From VAZQ01 sp036498625 (lineage in GTDB: Bacteria > Pseudomonadota > Alphaproteobacteria > Rhizobiales > Xanthobacteraceae): DNA of 17,584 nt. Positions 13,256 through 17,584 of this stretch are shown in pieces (within the stretch, counting starts at the first letter, position 1; each line of letters opens with the position of its first letter). The notes beneath the pieces are model-generated. The model was not told where the DNA came from. It made no database searches and was given only the letters and a program-made list of their open reading frames with translations. The position numbers and the translations under genes are program-made. Location of the stretch: the NCBI GenBank assembly GCA_036498625.1, contig DASYFD010000214.1, forward strand, positions 1 to 17,584, given 5' to 3'.

Positions 13256-14287
13256 TTACCTGACCCCGAGCTTCTTCTGCAGGCTCGACGACGAGGTCGT
13301 GTACTGGAACACCAGGCGCTTGTCCGGAAACACGTAGTGGAAGGCCTTCTGGGCCGCCAGCGTGGCCTCGTGAAAGCCGGACAGGATGAGCTTGACCTTG
13401 CCGGGATACCAATTGATGTCGCCGATGGCGAAGATGCCGGGCACGCTGCTCTCGAACGCCGCGGTATCGACCGGGATCAGCTCGCCGTCCTTCAGCTCGG
13501 TGCCCCAATTGGCGACCGGTCCGAGCTTCATGGTCAGCCCGAAGAACGGCAGCAGGGCATCGCACGCAATGTGAAAATCGGAACCGTCGTTGCGCTTCAC
13601 CACCGCCTTGGCGATGCGGCCACCCTCCCCTTCCAGGCTCGAGACCTGCCCGAGCACGAAATCGATCTTGCCCTCGCCGGCCAGCGCCATCATCTTGTTG
13701 ACGCTGTCCGGGGAGGCGCGAAACTGGTCGCGCCGGTGCAGAAGCGTGAGGTGGCTCGCGATCGGCGCAAGATTGAGCGTCCAGTCCAGCGCGGAATCGC
13801 CGCCGCCGACGATCAGGATGCGCTTGTCGCGGAACGCCTCCATCTTGCGCACCGAGTAGAACACCGACTTCTCTTCATAGGCTTCGATGCCGGGTATCGG
13901 CGGGCGCTTGGGCTGGAACGAGCCGCCGCCGGCCGCGATCATCACCACCTTGGCCTCGAACACCTTGCCCTGGTCGGTGGTGACGCGAAACAAGGGATCG
14001 CCGATCTTCTCGATGCTCTCGATCATCTCCTGCAGATGAAAGGCGGGGTCGAACGGCTTGATCTGCGTCATCAGCGAGTCGACCAGCCCCTGCGCGGTGG
14101 TGAACGGCACGCCCGGAATGTCGTAGATCGGCTTTTCGGGATAGAGCTCCGCGCACTGGCCGCCGATCTTGTCGAGGATGTCGACGAGGTGCGCCTTCAT
14201 GTTCAGAAGCCCGAGCTCGAATACGGCAAAGAGCCCGCACGGGCCGGCGCCGATGATCAGCACGTCGGTCTTGATAGGTTCGCTCAT
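13256..14287 (-). CDS. Ferredoxin-NADP+ reductase, thioredoxin reductase-like type
   Basis: This 343-residue flavoprotein (EC 1.18.1.2) exchanges electrons between NADPH and ferredoxin in the cytoplasm. The FAD site is G13-A-G-P-C-G18, with I-G-G-Q-C at 41-45. The NADPH domain has G161-G-G-D-S-A-L-D-W and H-R-R-D-Q-F-R at 184-190. The second FAD motif is G-I-F-A-I-G-D-I-N-W around 284-293. The C-x-x-C redox pair of true thioredoxin reductase is missing, and the C-terminal extension after V-F-Q-Y329 fits the YumC/Rhodopseudomonas-type reductases, where an aromatic or histidine stacks on the flavin. The length is normal. The [2Fe-2S] ferredoxin gene 225 bases upstream in the same direction is a plausible partner, though an intergenic repeat separates them. 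Confidence 0.93.
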   Translation of the reverse strand: MSEPIKTDVLIIGAGPCGLFAVFELGLLNMKAHLVDILDKIGGQCAELYPEKPIYDIPGVPFTTAQGLVDSLMTQIKPFDPAFHLQEMIESIEKIGDPLFRVTTDQGKVFEAKVVMIAAGGGSFQPKRPPIPGIEAYEEKSVFYSVRKMEAFRDKRILIVGGGDSALDWTLNLAPIASHLTLLHRRDQFRASPDSVNKMMALAGEGKIDFVLGQVSSLEGEGGRIAKAVVKRNDGSDFHIACDALLPFFGLTMKLGPVANWGTELKDGELIPVDTAAFESSVPGIFAIGDINWYPGKVKLILSGFHEATLAAQKAFHYVFPDKRLVFQYTTSSSSLQKKLGVR

Positions 14288-14360
14288 CTAGTCTTCCGCC
14301 TTGCGTCTGCGCGGCTTCGCCGCGGTGAGAGCGGGTTCCCATAGACCGGAAACAACGACC

Positions 14361-14430
14361 GCTCTAGCTTTTTTGCGTTGTCGCATTCTCCGACGGAAAA
14401 CCGGTTTTGCGCTTTCCTGAAGATGCTTCG
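14361..14430. repeat. Intergenic palindromic repeat of Bradyrhizobiaceae type
   Basis: The segment begins GCTCTAGCTTTTTTGCG and contains an imperfect palindrome (14383-14426) with GCATTC and GATGC ends around a perfect 12-base centre AAAACCGGTTTT (14397-14408). I recognise this layout from abundant intergenic elements in Bradyrhizobium-like genomes, which share the GCTCTAGCTTTTTG lead and an ACCGGT centre. It could fold as a hairpin in the transcript between the ferredoxin and reductase genes. The palindrome is seen; the family assignment is from memory. Confidence 0.55.
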
Positions 14431-14512
14431 ATGGTGCGGCGCCTATGTAGCGGTGGCGCCACAGCGGGAAAAGCCCCACGGCGGGAGCAGCTGGGATGCG
14501 TGCCGCGGATGG

Positions 14513-14833
14513 TTAAGCCTGGCGCTCCGGGACGCGGACCACCAACCCGTCGATCTCGGCCGTCACCTTGATCTGGCAGGACAGACGCGAGTTTGGTTTC
14601 ACGTCGTAGCCGAAATCGAGCATATCCTCCTCCATGGGCGAGGGTTCGCCCACGATCGTCCTCCAAGCCTCGTCCACATAGACGTGACAGGTCGCGCAGG
14701 CGCAGGCGCCGCCGCATTCCGCCTCGATGCCCGGAACCCCATGCTTGATCGCCGTCTCCATGACGGTCGATCCGATTTCGGCGTCAACGGTGCGGCTGGT
14801 GCCATCGGCACCGATATAAGTGATGTTGGTCAT
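14513..14833 (-). CDS. [2Fe-2S] ferredoxin, adrenodoxin/putidaredoxin type
   Basis: This 106-residue electron carrier has the cluster ligand pattern C40-x5-C46-x2-C49-x36-C86, which is exact for adrenodoxin-type ferredoxins, plus an extra cysteine C44 within the loop. The acidic stretch E-E-D-M-L-D-F at 68-74 is the usual partner-docking surface, and R-L-S-C-Q-I near 83-88 closes the cluster site. Such proteins deliver single electrons to P450s, Rieske-type oxygenases or Fe-S cluster assembly. GGAG precedes ATG 14833 at short spacing. It lies just upstream of a ferredoxin-NADP reductase in the same orientation, so the two may form an NADPH-driven chain. No iron-sulfur assembly genes are adjacent, so an Isc role is not indicated. 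Confidence 0.93.
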   Translation of the reverse strand: MTNITYIGADGTSRTVDAEIGSTVMETAIKHGVPGIEAECGGACACATCHVYVDEAWRTIVGEPSPMEEDMLDFGYDVKPNSRLSCQIKVTAEIDGLVVRVPERQA

Positions 14834-14883
14834 GGGCTCCGGGGGTCGCTTCTTCGGACGGCGCTGCGGCGGGTCCTATAACT

Positions 14884-14905
14884 GCTGGCGGGCGAACGCG
14901 CCAGC
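14884..14905. terminator. Hairpin between HPt and ferredoxin genes
   Basis: GCTGGCG and CGCCAGC form a perfect seven-base stem with an eight-base loop in the 149-base gap. On the minus strand it is not followed by a T-run, so it may be a weak terminator for the HPt gene or a leader hairpin of the ferredoxin transcript. Confidence 0.3.
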
Positions 14906-14982
14906 CGCTTTCAGGGCGTCACCGCAAATCGCGAGGGGGCCGGGAGCGCGACCTGCCGAGCCACGACCTCAAGTCATCCAAG

Positions 14983-15375
14983 TCAGCGAGCGGCGTGGGA
15001 TTGGAGCCGATCGGCGATGACCGCTTTCGCCTCTTCCACGGCGGCGGACAGTCTCCTCACGGCGCCCGCGACCCCGCCCGCATTGGCGCCGATGGCATGC
15101 ATCTCCACGGCATCGGCAGCCGCCGCGACCCGCCAGGCTCCGATGCCGCGGGCCGAGCCCTTGAGCGTGTGCGCGAAGGCGGCCACGGCCTCAGGCGAGG
15201 AATCGCGCATGTGCGCCAACAGGACATCGGCCTGCCGGTCGAACAGCATCAGCACCTCGGCCTCGAGGCTGCGCTCCCCCAGCGTCATGCGCGCCAGGTG
15301 CTCGAGATCGATGGTTTCAACCGACGCCGGCGGCAGCGTGTCGGTCGGACCGGCGGTGTCCGCCATTGGCCCCAT
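14983..15375 (-). CDS. Single-domain HPt (histidine phosphotransfer) protein
   Basis: This 130-residue protein is a stand-alone Hpt domain (PF01627). The phospho-acceptor is H69 in A-F-A-H-T-L-K-G-S-A-R, with K72 and G73 in the conserved positions, followed by G-A-W-R-V-A-A-A-A-D-A-V-E. It would relay phosphate between a hybrid histidine kinase and a response regulator in the cytoplasm. ATG 15375 has GGGAGG five or six bases upstream, so I prefer it to the second ATG three codons later. The first 20 residues are a flexible P/T/A-rich tail. No kinase or regulator is adjacent. It lacks the dimeric layout expected of ChpT and is a simple monomeric HPt, so its partners remain unknown. Confidence 0.88.
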   Translation of the reverse strand: MGPMADTAGPTDTLPPASVETIDLEHLARMTLGERSLEAEVLMLFDRQADVLLAHMRDSSPEAVAAFAHTLKGSARGIGAWRVAAAADAVEMHAIGANAGGVAGAVRRLSAAVEEAKAVIADRLQSHAAR

Positions 15376-16022
15376 GTTCGCCTCCCGAGGGCTCTTTGGC
15401 CCCTTGAAGGTGCCACCTTGCCAGGAGAGCGACCAACGCCGGGTAAAGACCGGCCCGGCGCCAACCCTTCATCACCGGCCACGCGGTCGAGCGGTTAACA
15501 GAGTCCTACCGGCCGGGGTGCTGACGCCTGCCCGACCCTGGCAGATGAGTGGTTTCTGGTTATGGGTTTGTGTGTGCCCGGCCCGTGCGCCATGAACCCC
15601 GAGGCCTCAGGGCCGCACCTGGCAACCGCGGCGAACCGGTCGAAAACGAGGTTTCCCACAGGCTCGAGAAATTCGACCGCGGCGGCGGCGCTAAGCCCCG
15701 ATTGGCCGTATGGCAGCCGCATTGGAGCGGAATAAATCGACGTTTCGGATGCGGAATTCTGATCGTCGTGCCGGCTCCACTTGCCTTAATCATGGCTACG
15801 GCAACGTTAACGATGATTAAAGAGAACTTAACAAGCGGTTTTCTTCGGTCTGCCAAGCCGATAGGATATCCAAGCGGCAGGGGAATATTTGTGCGGCGCG
15901 TTCGGGCCAATTTGCCCGACGACGACCCCAGGGAACTCAAGCTGACGCGCTCGCGACGTGGCCCGGTCTCCGAAAGGGCTGCGGACTAAAAGTCCAGCGT
16001 AACTGACGAGGCGACGACCCAC
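15376..16022. other. Long divergent intergenic region
   Basis: This 647-base region separates the leftward HPt gene from the rightward coiled-coil gene and should hold both promoters. I find no ORF with credible start signals or domain features; the open frames across it look like products of high GC. The stretch 15780-15840 is AT-richer than its surroundings and contains three TTAA tetramers, described as a CtrA-like box. No RNA gene is evident. Confidence 0.5.
15817..15832 (+). promoter_or_regulatory. CtrA-like binding site (TTAA-N7-TTAAC)
   Basis: TTAAAGAGAACTTAAC matches the full alphaproteobacterial CtrA consensus TTAA-N7-TTAAC. A further TTAA lies at 15807-15810, six bases before the box, and another at 15786-15789 (cTTAAt). 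The site is about 190 bases before the coiled-coil gene start. CtrA is the cell-cycle master regulator in this class; binding here is inferred from sequence only. Confidence 0.5.
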
Positions 16023-17584
16023 ATGGCGAACACCCCGAAGATGAAGGACCCGACCGAAGCGGCGCTGTCGGCCATCCAGGATGCGCTCAATGTGCGGGAT
16101 GCCGAGCCCTCCGGGACCATGATTGCCCCCCCGATTGCCGCCATGGCGGCAGACGATGGGATGTCCGAGCGCTCCTGGCCGGGCCTGCGATCGAGCAAGG
16201 CGGCCAAGACCGAGCATTTCGAGGATGACGAGCGGCGCTCCGACGATGCCGACCCGTTGCGGCGTCCGGCCAACGACGACCGTGAGTCGATCGGGCAGAT
16301 TCTCCGGACCCTGCAGCGCCGGCCGGCGCGCACGTCCTACCTGCTCGCCACCGTGTTCATGGTGGTCTGGGTGCTGGTCGGTGCGGTCCTGGGCAAGGTC
16401 TATCTTCCGGATATTCAGGAGGCGCTGGGTCCGAGCGGATTGACCGCACCCGTGCTGGCCGTGCTCGGCTGCATTTTTCTCGCTCCGATTGTATTCTTCT
16501 ATGTCCTCGCCCATATGGCCTGGCGGTCGCAGGAATTGCGCCTGATCGCCCAATCCATGGCCGAGGTGGCCATGCGGCTGGCCGAGCCCGAGACCGTGGC
16601 CCGCGAGGCCATCGTGACCGTCGGCCAGGCGATCCGGCGCGAGGTCGCCGCCATGGGCGACGGCGTCGAGCGCGCGCTCGCGCGTGCCGCCGAGCTCGAG
16701 ACGCTGGTCGCCAACGAGGTGTCCGCCCTCGAGCATGCCTATAACGACAACGAGGTGCGTATCCGGGCCCTGCTCCAGGATCTGGGCGGCCAGCGCGACA
16801 CCCTGGTGGGCCAGGCCGAGCAGGTCCGCGACGCCATCAACAGCGTCCATCTCGATCTGAGCCACGACATCTCGCAGATCAGCCAGCTGGTCGCCGACCA
16901 GGTCAACGAGGCGTCGCGGCGCATCACCCATACGCTCGCCGAGAAGGGCGAGCACATCTCGCGCGCGCTCGGGCACGCCGGCGACAGCATGATCGAAGCG
17001 CTCGGCGAGCGCGGCGGCGACCTGCTCGAGCGGCTCGAGACCGTCAGCGCCAACACTACCGACGCGATCGGGGCCGCCAGCGACCGGCTGACCGCGACGC
17101 TGAATTTCAAGACCGACCATATCGGCGACGAGTTCACCGAGATCGCGGCCAATCTCCAGCACATGATGTCGGTGCGGCTCGACCGCGTGACCGAGGGCTT
17201 CTCGCAGAAGTCGGTCGGCATCCTCGACATGATGACCGGACGCACCCAGCAGCTCACCGACCTCGTGGTCGAGACCGGCAACAACCTCGCCGACGCGATC
17301 GGCAACCGCGTGGAGGAAGTCAACACCACGCTCAAGAACACCGGCGATTCGCTGGTGCTCGATCTGAGCCTGCGCGGCGGCGACGTCGTGTCGAAGCTCG
17401 AGCAGACCGGCGCGCGCATCACCGATGCGATCGTGGAGCGCGGCAACAAGGTGAGCGACACCTTCCGCGAAAGCGCCGAATCGATCGTCGAGGTGATCGG
17501 CGGCCGCGGCGACGCGGTGCGCGAGATGCTGGCCGCCCGGCTGCAGTCGTTCGAGGACATGTTCAATCACGGCGGCTCGGAGCT
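16023..17584 (+). CDS. Large two-TM membrane protein with long coiled-coil repeats, C-terminal part outside window
   Basis: The first 520 residues are present and the frame is open at the window edge. The N-terminus (1-100) is charged and probably disordered, beginning with an A-A-L-S-A-I-Q-D-A-L-N helix. Two transmembrane segments lie at about 105-124 and 142-163, followed by M-A-W-R-S-Q-E-L-R-L and a very long helical region with no proline after residue 190. It carries degenerate repeats such as A-L-G-E-R-G-G-D-L-L-E-R-L, D-L-S-L-R-G-G-D-V-V-S-K-L and V-I-G-G-R-G-D-A-V-R-E-M-L. Similar rhizobial proteins are often annotated as kinesin-like or apolipoprotein-like from coiled-coil similarity only. 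A structural envelope or polarity role is an inference, supported by the CtrA-like box upstream. The ribosome site (GAGG) is weak. Confidence 0.8.
   Translation, partial: MANTPKMKDPTEAALSAIQDALNVRDAEPSGTMIAPPIAAMAADDGMSERSWPGLRSSKAAKTEHFEDDERRSDDADPLRRPANDDRESIGQILRTLQRRPARTSYLLATVFMVVWVLVGAVLGKVYLPDIQEALGPSGLTAPVLAVLGCIFLAPIVFFYVLAHMAWRSQELRLIAQSMAEVAMRLAEPETVAREAIVTVGQAIRREVAAMGDGVERALARAAELETLVANEVSALEHAYNDNEVRIRALLQDLGGQRDTLVGQAEQVRDAINSVHLDLSHDISQISQLVADQVNEASRRITHTLAEKGEHISRALGHAGDSMIEALGERGGDLLERLETVSANTTDAIGAASDRLTATLNFKTDHIGDEFTEIAANLQHMMSVRLDRVTEGFSQKSVGILDMMTGRTQQLTDLVVETGNNLADAIGNRVEEVNTTLKNTGDSLVLDLSLRGGDVVSKLEQTGARITDAIVERGNKVSDTFRESAESIVEVIGGRGDAVREMLAARLQSFEDMFNHGGSE

Noticed and set aside
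13256..14287. Flavoprotein considered as thioredoxin reductase
   Set aside because: The C-x-x-C redox-active pair is absent and the C-terminal extension and adjacent ferredoxin fit the ferredoxin-NADP reductase type.
11243..14344. A 1033-codon open frame on the plus strand
   Set aside because: It is out of frame with the SGNH hydrolase and antisense to the ferredoxin-NADP reductase. Its translation is arginine/alanine/proline-rich with no domain, the usual result of GC-rich codon bias.
14983..15375. HPt protein considered as ChpT
   Set aside because: ChpT is a larger protein with a DHp-like and a degenerate ATP-binding domain. This is a 130-aa single Hpt domain with the classic H-T-L-K-G motif.
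15549..15989. A 146-codon plus-strand frame in the long intergenic region
   Set aside because: No Shine-Dalgarno, mixed composition and no domain. It crosses the AT-rich CtrA-like control region.
15828..17570. A 580-codon open frame on the minus strand
   Set aside because: It is the antisense of the coiled-coil gene. Histidine/glycine/alanine-rich translation, no motif and no ribosome site indicate a shadow frame.
1..17584. CRISPR arrays, tRNA or rRNA genes, riboswitches
   Set aside because: No regularly spaced direct repeats, no cloverleaf candidates with conserved T-arm sequence, and no recognisable riboswitch core were found by reading both strands.

Overview
The window is GC-rich DNA from an alphaproteobacterium, most likely a Bradyrhizobium/Rhodopseudomonas-like or Xanthobacteraceae-like member of the Hyphomicrobiales (Rhizobiales). 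I infer this from expanded ABC_sub_bind-family substrate-binding proteins with RRxFI signal peptides, a TctC/Bug-type receptor, a YumC-type ferredoxin-NADP reductase, an adrenodoxin-type ferredoxin, a CtrA-like TTAA-N7-TTAAC box and an intergenic palindrome resembling one I know from Bradyrhizobiaceae. No tRNA, rRNA, CRISPR array or complete insertion sequence was seen.

The left part (1-7757) is an accessory region holding two parallel leftward modules. Module 1 runs from a CRP-like palindrome (2307-2326) through a 47-aa secreted peptide, a 74-aa secreted or anchored protein and three ABC_sub_bind units: a full gene (676-1662), an internally deleted 46-codon mini-gene (418-558) and a partial gene cut by the window edge (1-421). 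Module 2 runs from a nearly identical palindrome (7740-7757) through a 57-aa secreted peptide and three full ABC_sub_bind genes (6384-7376, 5407-6387, 4313-5290, the last with its own CRP-like site), ending in a signal-peptide remnant (4224-4316). Neighbouring units overlap by ATGA, and the codons for the conserved C-terminus D-E-V-I-E carry a Shine-Dalgarno-like GAGGTGAT just before the next start. Between the modules sits a rightward block: an NTF2-like secreted protein, a decayed IS21-type istB tail, and a periplasmic cytochrome c.

The middle part (7895-13232) holds a Tat-type TctC/Bug solute receptor, a convergent CoxE-like VWA gene whose stop abuts it, an NMT1/THI5-like binding protein without a signal peptide, and a large secreted SGNH/GDSL hydrolase. 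Seven substrate-binding proteins of three families lie here without any permease or ATPase, so they must work with transporters elsewhere, act as sensors, or be non-transport proteins.

The right part (13256-17584) looks like housekeeping chromosome: a ferredoxin-NADP reductase and a [2Fe-2S] ferredoxin forming a plausible redox pair, a single-domain HPt phosphotransfer protein, and the start of a long two-TM coiled-coil protein preceded by a CtrA-like box, which suggests cell-cycle control of an envelope or polarity protein.
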